Positions 1 through 8,710 of a stretch of DNA of 64,000 nt are shown here, piece after piece. Position numbers and translations under genes: made by a program. The notes beneath the pieces are model-generated. The model was not told the origin of the DNA. It saw only the letters and a list, made by a program, of their open reading frames with translations, and made no database searches. This DNA is from Hoeflea sp. BAL378 (lineage in GTDB: Bacteria > Pseudomonadota > Alphaproteobacteria > Rhizobiales > Rhizobiaceae). The number at the start of each line of letters is the position of its first letter. Within the stretch, counting starts at the first letter, position 1. The stretch is taken from NCBI RefSeq assembly GCF_000759435.1, contig NZ_JRJG01000013.1:1-64000 (forward strand), read 5' to 3'.

Positions 1-1
1 C

Positions 2-493
2 GCGCAGCGGCTCGACGAGGTTCTGGGCGAGGTGTCGGGGCGGGTGATCGCGGCCTACTGGCCGATCCGCGGCGAGATCAACCTCAGGCCATGGATGACG
101 GCGGCCTCGGCGCGCGGCGCGCATGTCTGCCTGCCGGTGGTGGTGGAGAAGAACCAGCCGGTCGAATTTCACCGCTGGACGCCCGAGAGCGCCATGGCGA
201 AAGGCTTCTGGAACATCCCCGTGCCCGCCGCTGCGGACCCGCTGGTCCCCGAGGTGGTGATCGTGCCGCTGCTGGGCGTCGACGATCAGGGCTACCGGCT
301 CGGCAATGGCGGCGGCTACTATGACCGGACGCTGGCGCGGCTTGCGGGCGACGTGCTCGCCATCGGCGTCGGCCAGCCCTTCGCCCGGATGAGAACGATC
401 TTCCCGATGCCCTGGGATATCCCGATGGACAAGGTCATCCTTGGCGACGGCAGCTTGGACGACCATGCCGGGGCCGGACGCGTCAGGCCGTGA
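2..493 (+). CDS. 5-formyltetrahydrofolate cyclo-ligase, 5' end outside window
   Basis: The enzyme would convert 5-formyl-THF to 5,10-methenyl-THF with ATP in the cytosol (one-carbon folate pool). The reading frame is open from the first bases, so the N-terminal part lies upstream of the window. The visible 163 residues hold the family signature GNGGGYYDRTL (substrate/ATP loop) and the preceding segment VIVPLLGVDDQGYRLG, both typical of the C-terminal half of this family. Its stop overlaps by 11 bases the stop of the convergent membrane-protein gene. Nothing is seen of its promoter. Confidence 0.9.
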   Translation, partial: AQRLDEVLGEVSGRVIAAYWPIRGEINLRPWMTAASARGAHVCLPVVVEKNQPVEFHRWTPESAMAKGFWNIPVPAAADPLVPEVVIVPLLGVDDQGYRLGNGGGYYDRTLARLAGDVLAIGVGQPFARMRTIFPMPWDIPMDKVILGDGSLDDHAGAGRVRP

Positions 494-830
494 CCGGCTT
501 CGGATACCAGAGATAGATGAACAAAAGCAGCGCCGGGGCGAGGTTCGCGGCGACAATCAACATCCACCACAGGTACGGGATGGTGCTGGGAGCCGCCGAG
601 AAGGCAAAGGCGGCAATCGCGCCCGCCAGCAGGGCATAGAAGGTGAGCCAGGCCATCCAGCGGCGATTGGGGATCATCAGGTAGCCCATCACCGCGAGCA
701 CGAGGGCCGCGGGAACCAGCCAGAAGGTCTCTTCCGAGAACCCGGCGACCGCCGGCGTGGCCATGTGGACGAGGGCGGAGATCCAGATCAGCAGGGCCGC
801 GAGCCCGAGCGAGGTCGAATATCTGAACAT
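483..830 (-). CDS. Small four-helix membrane protein, last gene of the molybdenum hydroxylase module
   Basis: The 115-residue protein is almost wholly hydrophobic, with four likely membrane segments at about 8-30, 36-52, 58-80 and 85-110, and ends YLWYPKPVTA. I do not recognise a family. The ATG at 830 lies 8 bases downstream of the cytochrome gene's stop on the same strand, so it is probably cotranscribed with the cytochrome, IorB-like and IorA-like genes. A role as membrane anchor or partner for that periplasmic dehydrogenase is inferred from context only. A longer upstream reading frame exists but runs antisense-like through the cytochrome gene and has no support. Confidence 0.6.
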   Translation of the reverse strand: MFRYSTSLGLAALLIWISALVHMATPAVAGFSEETFWLVPAALVLAVMGYLMIPNRRWMAWLTFYALLAGAIAAFAFSAAPSTIPYLWWMLIVAANLAPALLLFIYLWYPKPVTA

Positions 831-838
831 GGCGATTC

Positions 839-1468
839 CTATTCCTCGGGGCAGGGCGCGCCCGCCGCGGCCCAGGTCAACAAGGCGTCGATGGCCTGCG
901 TCTTGGAATGCGGCGCGGGCTCGCGTCCGCCGCCGGGGTTCCACGCCCAGGTCTGGAAGGCGCCTTCGCCGACATGTTCGGCCACCTCCTCGATTGTCCG
1001 TTCGCCGTTGCGCGCGGGATCCTTGATCTGGTTGCAGATCTCGACCGAGGACTTGCCGAACCATTCCGTCTCCACCGGCGCCAGCATCCAGGGCGTGGCC
1101 GCGCGCGGGGCGGCGTGCGGCAGCGGATCGGGTTCGCTCCCGGCGTCGCTCAGGGTGACGTGGCAGGTCGAGCACATCAGCGCCTCGGCGCCGACGCGGC
1201 TGTCGCCGGCATTGATGTTCATGCCGTGGCGGCGCGGCTCGCCGTAGCTCGGGCCCGACCACATCGGCCAGTTGTCGGGGCCGGTGTGGCAGTTGGCGCA
1301 GCGCGGATGGCTGGCGACCTCGTAGAACACCTGCCAGTTCGCAAGCCCTTCTTCGGTCGAGGGCGGGGCCGCTTCGGCTGCGGCCGGGGCCGCATCCTGG
1401 GCCTGCGCCGGTCCGGCGAGGAGCAGGCCCAGAACGAGGCTCGCGAGCGTGAGGCGGGATCGGATCAT
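839..1468 (-). CDS. Exported c-type cytochrome with two haem motifs
   Basis: A 209-residue protein with a clear signal peptide (residues 1-24, ending AQA). Two haem-binding motifs are visible: CANCH at 57-61 and CSTCH at 99-103, suggesting a dihaem periplasmic cytochrome. It lies 10 bases downstream of the IorB-like gene on the same strand, so it is the likely electron acceptor that carries electrons from the molybdenum hydroxylase to the respiratory chain. The start at 1468 was chosen over an in-frame ATG at 1495 because a GAGGAG ribosome-binding site sits 7 bases before it and the signal peptide starts there. Substrate and partner are inferences. Confidence 0.85.
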   Translation of the reverse strand: MIRSRLTLASLVLGLLLAGPAQAQDAAPAAAEAAPPSTEEGLANWQVFYEVASHPRCANCHTGPDNWPMWSGPSYGEPRRHGMNINAGDSRVGAEALMCSTCHVTLSDAGSEPDPLPHAAPRAATPWMLAPVETEWFGKSSVEICNQIKDPARNGERTIEEVAEHVGEGAFQTWAWNPGGGREPAPHSKTQAIDALLTWAAAGAPCPEE

Positions 1469-1478
1469 GGGACGCTCC

Positions 1479-3722
1479 TCAGACAAAATCGACATGCTTG
1501 CTGAACGGCATTTCGCGCAGGCGCTGGCCGGTGGCGGCGAAGATCGCCGCTGCCAGCGCCGGAGCCGCGGGCGGCACCGGCGGCTCGCCGATGCCGAGCA
1601 CGCGGGTTCCGTTTTCCAGTCCGCGCACCTCGATCACCGGACACTGGTACAGGCGCATGCCCTCGAAGGCGTGGAAATTGTCCTGGTCGGCAATCCCGTC
1701 TGTGTAGGTGATCTCGCAGTTCATGGCGTGGCCGAGCGCGAAGATGACGCCGCCCTTGACCAGATTGTCGAAATTGACCGGATCGACCACTGTGCCCACT
1801 TCGGCGGCGACATGGACCTTGTCGATCCGGATCCCTGCATCGGTGGCGGTGACCTCCACCACCTGGGCGCAATGGACGCCGAAGGACTGGGTGAGGGCCA
1901 CGCCGCGGCCGCGGCCTTCGCCCAGCTCCGTGCCCCAGCCCGACATCTCGCCCACCGCCTCGAGCACCTTGCGCGCCTCGTCATTGCTGCACAGCCGGAT
2001 CCGTTCGGCGAGCGGATCGGCGCCCGCGGCATGGATCAGCTCGTCGAGGCCGGCATTGTAGAAGAAGCCGTTGGAGGAGGCGCCGACCGAGCGCCAGGAA
2101 CTGACCGGCGCCAGTTCGCGCGCCCGGTAGCCGGTGACCCGGTGGTTGGGGATGGCGAAGGGCTGGTCCCAGGCGCCGGCGACGATCTGGCTGTCGGGGC
2201 CGGGAACCGCCAGCCCCTGCCGGCTCATCTGCGAGAGCACGACCGAAGGCATGGCGATGTCGAGCTCATAGGTCTCGACCTGGCCGTTCCTGACCGCGCC
2301 GCGCATCCGCGCCATGGCGATCTGGCGGGGGAAGTCATGGGTCATGTCCTGTTCGCGCGAATAGGTGAGCTTGATCGGCGTGCCCTTCATCCTGGCGGCG
2401 ATCTCGGTCGCCTGCTTGACCACCTCGTCCTCCAGCCGGTGGCCGAAGCTGCCGCCCATGGCGAGCACGTGCACGGTGACCTTCTCCGGATCGATGCCGG
2501 CGATCCTGCCGACATTGTTCTGGACAAAACGCGGGATCTGGGTGCCGGTCCAGACCTCGGCGGCGCCGTCGTCGACGCGGACGACGGCGTTGATCGGCTC
2601 GAGCGGCGCATGCGCCAGATAGGGCGCGCGGTACTCGCCCTTGATCAGGCCGGCGTTTTCCGCAAACGAGATCTCCACATCGCCGTCGTCACGCTGGCGG
2701 CTGTCCCGCTTTGCTTCGGTGAAGGCGTCCGACAGCGCCTGCCAGTGCTCCTCCATGGGGGCCGGGAACGCCGCCGGACCCCAGTCGACCTTGACCTTCC
2801 GGCCGGCCTCCATCGCCCGCCAAGTGTTGTCGGCGATGACGGCGACGCCGCCGCTGATCTCCACCACGTCCCTGACGCCGCGCATCTGAAGCGCCTCGCT
2901 GGCATCAAAGGACATCATGGCGCCGCGCTGGGCCGGGTTGAGCACCACGGCCGCATGCACCATGCCGTCGATCCTCTGGTCGATGCCATAGGCTTGCGTG
3001 CCGGTGGACTTGGCGACGATGTCGACGCGGCGCATCGGCTTGCCGATCAGCCGCCATTCGGACGGATCGCGCAGCGCGACCTCCCGGGGCGGGGCGATTC
3101 CGGCGGCGATCGGGGCCAGTTCGACATAGGTGAGCTCCGTGCCGTCGGGCAGCAGCACTTTGCCGGCCTGGGTCTTCAGATCGCGGACCGGGACGCCGGA
3201 CTTTTGCGCGGCGGCGAGCTTGAGCGTCTCGCGCGCCACCGCGCCGGCCTCGCGCAGCTTGACGAAACCGTCGGGCACGGTGGTCGAGCCGCCGGTGATC
3301 TGCATGCCGATGGTCTTCATCACCGCCGACAGCGCGCCGGCGGCGATGGCTTCGCCCGTGCCGCCGCTTGGCACCATGAAGGCGGCGGATTCCGCGGCGA
3401 GCGCCGTGTTCCAGTAGGCCGGCGAGGGCGGGCCGGGATCGACCCGGATCTGGTCGAGCTCGACATCGAGTTCCTCGGCGATCAGCGCCGCCTGCACCGA
3501 CCAGGCGCCCTGGCCGAGATCGGCGCGCGGGGTGATCAGGGTCACGCCCTGGGCGTCGATGCGCACATAGGGCGTGATCGCGGCCTCGCCCTCTCCCAGG
3601 CCGGCGCTGAGCGGGTTTTCATGCGGCGTGGCCACCTTGTAGGCGCCGAAGGCGACGCCGCCGGCCACTGCGACCGAGCCGATCAGGAATGTGCGGCGGG
3701 TGAAGGTCTTCAATCGTCCCAT
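1479..3722 (-). CDS. Molybdopterin-binding large subunit, IorB-like (xanthine oxidase family)
   Basis: A 747-residue protein of the aldehyde/isoquinoline oxidoreductase beta-subunit family, which hydroxylates aldehydes or N-heterocycles with a molybdenum-cytosine-dinucleotide cofactor. The N terminus has a twin-arginine signal (TRRTFLIG at 8-15 followed by a hydrophobic stretch), so it should be exported folded. The C-terminal GIGEPPVPP contains the conserved catalytic glutamate region, and GGSFGHRLEDE is a cofactor-binding loop. It starts 1 base after the stop of the 2Fe-2S subunit gene and is followed by a cytochrome gene. The real substrate is unknown; isoquinoline is only the family prototype. 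Aldehydes are equally likely. Confidence 0.85.
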   Translation of the reverse strand: MGRLKTFTRRTFLIGSVAVAGGVAFGAYKVATPHENPLSAGLGEGEAAITPYVRIDAQGVTLITPRADLGQGAWSVQAALIAEELDVELDQIRVDPGPPSPAYWNTALAAESAAFMVPSGGTGEAIAAGALSAVMKTIGMQITGGSTTVPDGFVKLREAGAVARETLKLAAAQKSGVPVRDLKTQAGKVLLPDGTELTYVELAPIAAGIAPPREVALRDPSEWRLIGKPMRRVDIVAKSTGTQAYGIDQRIDGMVHAAVVLNPAQRGAMMSFDASEALQMRGVRDVVEISGGVAVIADNTWRAMEAGRKVKVDWGPAAFPAPMEEHWQALSDAFTEAKRDSRQRDDGDVEISFAENAGLIKGEYRAPYLAHAPLEPINAVVRVDDGAAEVWTGTQIPRFVQNNVGRIAGIDPEKVTVHVLAMGGSFGHRLEDEVVKQATEIAARMKGTPIKLTYSREQDMTHDFPRQIAMARMRGAVRNGQVETYELDIAMPSVVLSQMSRQGLAVPGPDSQIVAGAWDQPFAIPNHRVTGYRARELAPVSSWRSVGASSNGFFYNAGLDELIHAAGADPLAERIRLCSNDEARKVLEAVGEMSGWGTELGEGRGRGVALTQSFGVHCAQVVEVTATDAGIRIDKVHVAAEVGTVVDPVNFDNLVKGGVIFALGHAMNCEITYTDGIADQDNFHAFEGMRLYQCPVIEVRGLENGTRVLGIGEPPVPPAAPALAAAIFAATGQRLREMPFSKHVDFV

Positions 3723-3723
3723 A

Positions 3724-4182
3724 TCACGCGCTCCTTATCGTCTGGGCGGCGGCCTTGATGGCCTCGCGGATGCGCGGATAGGTGCCGCAGCGGCAGAGAT
3801 TGGCGCTCATCACGGCGTCGATGTCCGCGTCGGTCGGTTCGGGATTGAGCGCGAGAAAGGCCGCCGCCGCCATGATCTGGCCGGACTGGCAATAGCCGCA
3901 CTGGGCCACCTGGTGCTCGATCCAGGCCGCCTGCACCGCATGCAGCGCCCCGGGCGTCCCGAGCCCCTCGATGGTGGTGACCTCGCCCACGAGCTCGCCC
4001 ACGGGGAGCTGGCAGGAGCGCACGGCGGCGCCGTCGACATGCACAGTGCAGGCGCCGCACTGGGCAATGCCGCAGCCATATTTGACGCCGGTGATGCCGA
4101 GTTCGTCCCGGAGCACCCACAGGAGCGGCATCTCGGGCTCGACATCGACCTCGTGGATTTTTCCGTTGACGGAAAGCTGCAT
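3724..4182 (-). CDS. 2Fe-2S small subunit, IorA-like
   Basis: The 152-residue electron-transfer subunit of the molybdenum hydroxylase. All eight cluster ligands are visible: plant-ferredoxin type cysteines at 37, 42, 45 and 57 ([10 protein letters not shown]) and the second cluster at 95, 98, 130 and 132 (QCGYCQ, CRCG). There is no signal peptide, as expected if it is carried through the Tat system by the IorB-like partner. The start at 4182 gives the usual family length; an in-frame extension to 4278 would run into the regulator's promoter. First gene of the leftward module, divergent from a TetR gene. Confidence 0.88.
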   Translation of the reverse strand: MQLSVNGKIHEVDVEPEMPLLWVLRDELGITGVKYGCGIAQCGACTVHVDGAAVRSCQLPVGELVGEVTTIEGLGTPGALHAVQAAWIEHQVAQCGYCQSGQIMAAAAFLALNPEPTDADIDAVMSANLCRCGTYPRIREAIKAAAQTIRSA

Positions 4183-4281
4183 GGCGTAGCTCCAATTGCG
4201 CCGGGACCGACGGATGCGGATGACAGATCCGGACCGCGCCATGGGCTTGCCATCTACCGCGGCCCGGACTGGAATCAAGAA

Positions 4282-4306
4282 TTGACAAATAGACAGAAAA
4301 TGTCAA
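4282..4306. promoter_or_regulatory. Inverted repeat between the TetR gene and the hydroxylase operon
   Basis: TTGACA (4282-4287) and its reverse complement TGTCAA (4301-4306) are separated by 13 bases, in the gap between the divergent TetR start (4317) and the IorA-like start (4182). Position and symmetry fit a TetR-family operator serving both promoters; the left half could also act as a -35 box. No binding data are available. Confidence 0.45.
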
Positions 4307-4316
4307 GTTGTTCGTC

Positions 4317-4880
4317 ATGAGTGAACGGGACCACCAGATCCTCGACGCCGCCATCGGCGTGTTTTCGCGCTACGGGGTGCGCAAGGCGACCATGGGCGAC
4401 ATCGCCGCTGAGGCCGGGATTTCGCGGCAGACGCTCTATGCGCGCTATGCCAACAAGGGCGAGATCGTGCGCGGGGCGATGCAGCTTATCACCGACAGGG
4501 TGGTGCGCGATGTCCGCGAAGCCTGGGCCTCAGTGGACACGATCGGCGACAAGCTCGACATCTTCCTCGATCTCGCCATCGTCCGGTATTTCGAGCAGAC
4601 CAAGCAGATGCCGGATTCGAGCGATCTGATGACCGGCCAGGGCGAAGGCGGCCCGGCAGCGCGCCAGGCGGCGGAGGAGGGCAAGATCGGCCTGCTGGCC
4701 GGGCTGTTTTCGGCGCGTGCGGACAAGCTTGCCGACCACGGCGCCACGCCGCAGGACCTCGCCGAGTTCTTCTACCAGAGTTCGACCAGCTTCAAATACA
4801 CAGCCCGCGACCTCGGCCATCTCGAAGCGCTCCTCTCCACCCTGAAGCGGACGACGCTGAGGATGCTGGGCGAGGGGTAA
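4317..4880 (+). CDS. TetR-family transcriptional regulator
   Basis: A 187-residue protein with an N-terminal TetR helix-turn-helix at about 26-45 (MGDIAAEAGISRQTLYARY) and a helical C-terminal ligand-binding domain. Such proteins usually repress a neighbouring operon until an effector binds. It is divergent from the molybdenum hydroxylase module, with a 134-base gap that contains an inverted repeat, so that module is the likely target. The ATG at 4317 is preferred to a TTG at 4308, since the longer form has no better ribosome-binding site and adds nothing to the domain. Effector unknown. Confidence 0.88.
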   Translation: MSERDHQILDAAIGVFSRYGVRKATMGDIAAEAGISRQTLYARYANKGEIVRGAMQLITDRVVRDVREAWASVDTIGDKLDIFLDLAIVRYFEQTKQMPDSSDLMTGQGEGGPAARQAAEEGKIGLLAGLFSARADKLADHGATPQDLAEFFYQSSTSFKYTARDLGHLEALLSTLKRTTLRMLGEG

Positions 4881-5158
4881 AATCGCCCGTGTCCCGGTCC
4901 TCCTGACCCCGGAGCGCCGCCCCGCCCGACGCCGGGCATCCGGGCCGAAACCGTCGCGGCGATGCCGTTGCTGCGGGAGCGCGAGCCGTTCCTGATCGAG
5001 CCTTCGCCGGGACTGCCGGTCGATGCAAACATCTGGCGACATATCTTAGAATTTTATTATTTAGTTCGTGAAATAGCTTGAGGCCGAACCTTTCTCCGAT
5101 GGAATCTCCATTCCTTGGACTCCGTCAATGTTCCCCGCGCGAACCGGAATTGAGCCCC

Positions 5159-7366
5159 ATGAGCAAACTCCTGAGCAAATCCCTGGCTTTCAAGCTGCTT
5201 GCCGTCAGCGCCACGGCGATCAGCCTGTTTCTTGCCGCGACCTTTGCCATCGTCATCAGCCAGGTGCGCGACCGCACCCTGTCGATGACGCTCGAGCAGG
5301 CGAACACGGATGCGAAGGCCACGGCGCAGGGCTTCAATGCCAAGATCAGCGGGCTTGCGGGCTTGACCAGATCCCTGGCCGGCGCGGTGGAAAAGGGTCT
5401 CGAGAGCGGCGCACTCGACCGCGCCATGGTGACGCGGATGCTGCCGGAACTGATCGAGAGTTCCGATCTGGTGTTCGGGTCCTGGATGCTGGAAGCGGAC
5501 AAGGGATTTGACGGCGCAGCCGGTCCCCTGGCGGACCAGGCCCAGGGCACCAACGTGCATGGCCAGTTCACGCCCTACTGGACGCGCGCCGAGGGCGGGC
5601 TCCAGTTGCTCGTGCCCGACGAGATTGACTTCACGGCGCCCTATTTCGACATCCCGGCGACAACGCGCGAGGTGACGGCGACCGAACCCTATCAGGAGAA
5701 TACGGCCGGCGGCCTGTTGATGATGAGCATCGCCGAACCGGTGGTGTCGAACGGCAAGCTGAACGGTGTGCTGGGGATCGATATCGGCCTGGGCGCGCTG
5801 GCGGACTCGCTCAAGGACGAGCGTCCCTTCGGCACCGGACGCGTCTATCTTCTCTCGGCAACGGGCAAATGGCTGACTGCGCCGAGCGACGACCTGATCA
5901 TGAAGGACTACGAGGCGGCCGGCGCCGACCAGGTCAAGGCGGCCATGGGCGACGGCAAGACCACCATCATCGACAATGTCACCGGCGCGGATGGCGAAGG
6001 CGTCTACCGCGTCGTCTATCCCTTCGAACTGTCCGGCCTGAACACGCGCTGGTTCATCGTCGAGGACGTTCCGGTCTCCGCGGTTTCGACGATCGTCAAC
6101 GAACAGACAATGATCCTGATCGCCGGCGGCCTGCTGATCCTCTGCGCGGTGATCGTGTCGCTTCTGCTGGCGGTCCGCAGCTTCATCCAGAAGCCGATTT
6201 CGGCGCTGCTCGGGGAAGTGGGCCACCTGTCTGCCGGCCATTACGAGCAGCCGGTCTCCGGCCAGGACCGGAGCGACGAGATCGGGGCGCTGGCGACATC
6301 GCTCGAAGCCTTCCGCCACAAGCTTGCGGAAGGCCGGCAGCTCGAGGAAACCAATGAGCTTCAGCGGCTGGCCGCCGAAGACCAGCGCGGCCGCACCACC
6401 GCAGAACGCGCCGCCGCGGCGGAAACCCAGCGCAAGGTTGTCGAAGCCCTCGGGCTCGGACTTGCCAGGCTCTCCGAAGGGGTTCTCACCTATCGCATTG
6501 ATGGCGATTTCCCGGGCGCCTATGCCGCGCTCCGCGACAATTTCAACTCGGCGGTGGAGAGCCTGGAGCAGACCATCACGCGCCTCAACGTTACCGTCAG
6601 CACGATCAATTCCGGATCGGGCGAGATCAGCCGCAGCGCCGACCAGCTCTCCAGGCGAACCGAGCAGCAGGCGGCGAGCCTCGAAGAAACGGCTGCGGCG
6701 CTCGGCGAAATCGCCAGCAATCTCAACGAAAGCGCCCAGAATGCCAGCCAGGCCGCCGAAAAGGTCAAGGGCGCGTGCGCCGATGCGGATCGCTCCGGCC
6801 AGATCGTGCAGCGCGCCGTGGGCGCCATGGAGGGCATCGAAGACTCCTCCAAAAAGGTCGCCAGAATCATCGGCGTGATCGACGAGATCGCGTTCCAGAC
6901 CAATCTTCTGGCGCTCAATGCCGGCGTCGAGGCCGCGCGTGCGGGCGAAGCGGGCCGCGGCTTTGCCGTCGTGGCGCAGGAAGTGCGCGAACTGGCGCAG
7001 CGGTCGGCGCAGGCGGCCAAGGAGATCAAGACCCTGATTTCGACGTCGAGCGAACAGGTCGGGCAGGGCGTGGCGCTGGTGGGCGAAACCGGCGAGGTGC
7101 TGACCCGCATCGCCGATCAGGTTCAGGCGATCAATGGCCTTATCCAGCACATTTCCAAGTCCGCCCACGAACAGGCGTCAGGGCTCAAGGAGATCAACGT
7201 CGCGGTGAACCAGATGGACCAGATGACCCAGCAGAACGCCGCCATGGTGGAAGAAACGTCGGCCGCGTCCGGCCTTCTCAATGACGAGGCCAACACGCTG
7301 CACGACATGATCAAGCGCTTCGAGATCCGTGGCGGCGGGCAGCAGGCGCAGCGCCGCGCGGCGTAG
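5159..7366 (+). CDS. Methyl-accepting chemotaxis protein with periplasmic Cache-type sensor
   Basis: A 735-residue chemoreceptor. Order of parts: TM1 about 10-36, a large periplasmic sensor about 37-315 (Cache-like; contains PYWTRAEGG and a second half ending near RWFIVEDVP), TM2 about 318-341, HAMP about 342-395, then a long coiled coil with the signalling tip near 575-620 ([20 protein letters not shown]). It should bind CheW/CheA at the inner membrane. No CheR-tether pentapeptide is seen at the C terminus (ends QQAQRRAA). The start was set at MSKLLSK because it directly precedes TM1; earlier in-frame starts give a non-signal-like leader. The ligand cannot be inferred. Monocistronic, with an AT-rich stretch at 5040-5080 that may hold the promoter. 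Confidence 0.92.
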   Translation: MSKLLSKSLAFKLLAVSATAISLFLAATFAIVISQVRDRTLSMTLEQANTDAKATAQGFNAKISGLAGLTRSLAGAVEKGLESGALDRAMVTRMLPELIESSDLVFGSWMLEADKGFDGAAGPLADQAQGTNVHGQFTPYWTRAEGGLQLLVPDEIDFTAPYFDIPATTREVTATEPYQENTAGGLLMMSIAEPVVSNGKLNGVLGIDIGLGALADSLKDERPFGTGRVYLLSATGKWLTAPSDDLIMKDYEAAGADQVKAAMGDGKTTIIDNVTGADGEGVYRVVYPFELSGLNTRWFIVEDVPVSAVSTIVNEQTMILIAGGLLILCAVIVSLLLAVRSFIQKPISALLGEVGHLSAGHYEQPVSGQDRSDEIGALATSLEAFRHKLAEGRQLEETNELQRLAAEDQRGRTTAERAAAAETQRKVVEALGLGLARLSEGVLTYRIDGDFPGAYAALRDNFNSAVESLEQTITRLNVTVSTINSGSGEISRSADQLSRRTEQQAASLEETAAALGEIASNLNESAQNASQAAEKVKGACADADRSGQIVQRAVGAMEGIEDSSKKVARIIGVIDEIAFQTNLLALNAGVEAARAGEAGRGFAVVAQEVRELAQRSAQAAKEIKTLISTSSEQVGQGVALVGETGEVLTRIADQVQAINGLIQHISKSAHEQASGLKEINVAVNQMDQMTQQNAAMVEETSAASGLLNDEANTLHDMIKRFEIRGGGQQAQRRAA

Positions 7367-7376
7367 ACGGAAAAAT

Positions 7377-7398
7377 CCCGGGCCCTTGCCGGCCCGGG
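7377..7398 (+). terminator. GC-rich hairpin after the chemoreceptor gene
   Basis: CCCGGGCC (7377-7384) pairs with GGCCCGGG (7391-7398) around a 6-base loop, 10 bases after the stop. There is no T-run, so intrinsic termination is only a possibility. Confidence 0.35.
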
Positions 7399-7487
7399 GC
7401 CCGGCCTTTGATCTCCGTCAATGCGGCGGTCCTCCGGCTTGCGCAGATTTGGTTTCCGAAACCGAAGTCTTTGCCGGAGGAAAAATC

Positions 7488-7847
7488 ATGGCCCTGCCGA
7501 TCAGAACCGCCTTGCTCGCCATCCCGATTGTCGGTCTCGTCCTGTCCGCAGGCGGCCCGGCGGCGGCGGGCGACTGCACCGGCATTGTCGTCGGCGTCAA
7601 GCCGATCAGCCAGTACAACCATGCCCGCGGCAACGGCTTCCTCGCCGTGCGCACCGGTCCGGGAAGCAGCTACCGACAGACCGGCGAGGTCTACCGGGGC
7701 GACGAGGTCTCGGTCTATGACCGGCGCGGGAACTGGTACGCGATCACCTGCATGTCCGGCCGCTGCACCGATCCGCTGTGGGGGCCGGCGATGCCCTCGG
7801 GCTGGGTGTCTAAAAAATACATCAACGCCGGCGGTGTCTGCCCGTAA
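7488..7847 (+). CDS. Small exported protein with bacterial SH3-like domain
   Basis: 119 residues. A signal peptide (1-27, ending AAA) is followed by a compact domain with the SH3_3 pattern LAVRTGPGSSYRQTGEV (residues 52-68), a NWY motif and GWVSKKYI near the end. Four cysteines outside the signal (30, 88, 93, 118) could form disulfides in the periplasm. SH3-like domains often bind peptidoglycan or proteins; the specific role here is unknown. The start at 7488 is fixed by GGAGG at 7476-7480. It stands alone between a chemoreceptor and a convergent gene. Confidence 0.8.
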   Translation: MALPIRTALLAIPIVGLVLSAGGPAAAGDCTGIVVGVKPISQYNHARGNGFLAVRTGPGSSYRQTGEVYRGDEVSVYDRRGNWYAITCMSGRCTDPLWGPAMPSGWVSKKYINAGGVCP

Positions 7848-7926
7848 CCGGCTTTTTGCTCAAGGAGCCGGCGATGGACGGCCGGACCCGCGCGCCGCTT
7901 GAAGCGCCCGGGTCCGGCGTCCCGTT

Positions 7927-8493
7927 TCATGCGGCCGGCGGGGTGGCGCCTTGGCCGCGTCGCCGGGCTTCCAGCAGGGCGATCAGCGCCCTCGCCTCTG
8001 CGGGGGGCGAGACTTCCCTGCGGCAATAGTCCGTGCCGTCGGGATTGCGCGAGACCAAGCCGAGGCTGAACAGGGTGCGGCGCAGGATCGCCGGGTCGTC
8101 GAACAGGTGCAGCGCGCGCAGCCGCGCGTTGACCTCCCGCTCCCCCATCAGCGTGCGGGCCGGCAGCGCCGCCCAGAGCGGCCATAGGCAGAGATCCTGG
8201 ATCTTGCGCCGCGACGGCCATTGCCGGAGCCGGCCCATGGCGTCGTACTGGTTGAGCGTGCGCTCGACCAGAAGATGGTCGATGGTCTGCGGCGCGGGCG
8301 GGTTCGCCAGCCGCTCCCCCGCCATCCGGGCGGCGCGAAGATGCTGGAAATTGCGGAAGCCCGCCGCGCGCGAGACCATGTTCATCAGGGTCAGATGAGA
8401 CGGCGGCCCGGCGGCGTCGGAGATTTCACGCGCGAGCGCGCGGGCAAAAGGGGAGATATCCTCCACCACAAGCGGAATTGCAGGTTTTGACAT
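7927..8493 (-). CDS. DUF2087-type protein of unknown function
   Basis: 188 residues, cytoplasmic. The C-terminal half (EREVNARLRALHLFDDPAILRR ... GTDYCRR, about 118-165) fits the DUF2087 pattern of a predicted winged-helix-like fold that ends with D-G-x-x-Y. The N-terminal half has a helix-rich segment (SHLTLMNMVSRAAGFRNFQHL) that resembles a DNA-binding or adaptor region. The start at MSKPAIPL (8493) is chosen because further upstream codons are Arg/Thr rich and cross an inverted repeat. Function unknown; a transcription-linked role is only a guess from the fold. Confidence 0.65.
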   Translation of the reverse strand: MSKPAIPLVVEDISPFARALAREISDAAGPPSHLTLMNMVSRAAGFRNFQHLRAARMAGERLANPPAPQTIDHLLVERTLNQYDAMGRLRQWPSRRKIQDLCLWPLWAALPARTLMGEREVNARLRALHLFDDPAILRRTLFSLGLVSRNPDGTDYCRREVSPPAEARALIALLEARRRGQGATPPAA

Positions 8494-8507
8494 GACACAT
8501 CCATCAC

Positions 8508-8553
8508 GTGTCCGCGGCACTGTCGCTGGTCGCTGGCTTGGCGATGCGGACAC
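8508..8553. promoter_or_regulatory. 8-bp inverted repeat in the leader of the DUF2087 gene
   Basis: GTGTCCGC (8508-8515) and GCGGACAC (8546-8553) flank 30 bases that contain a tandem TCGCTGG. It lies 15-60 bases upstream of the start at 8493. It could be an operator (three helical turns between half-site centres) or an mRNA stem. The rest of the 217-base gap up to 8710 shows nothing else recognisable. Confidence 0.3.
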
Positions 8554-8710
8554 TGGACGGAGAGGGCCAGATGGTTCCGATCAGGATGGCAGGTTTAGCT
8601 TCCCTTCAAGGGACAGCGACGCCTCGGTGACTGCCGACCGTGGAGGGTAAATATCACGGCTTTTCGCGCCCGGCAATCGGCATGGTGGCGCGAGCGCCGG
8701 TTGCCAGCGA

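Noticed and set aside
1449-3758. Long plus-strand open frame opposite the IorB-like gene
   Set aside because: It is the antisense shadow of a gene with clear family motifs; the encoded protein is His/Asp/Gly/Arg-rich without domains, a common effect of high GC.
5057-7168. Long minus-strand open frame opposite the chemoreceptor gene
   Set aside because: Antisense shadow; no recognisable domain, while the plus strand has a full chemoreceptor.
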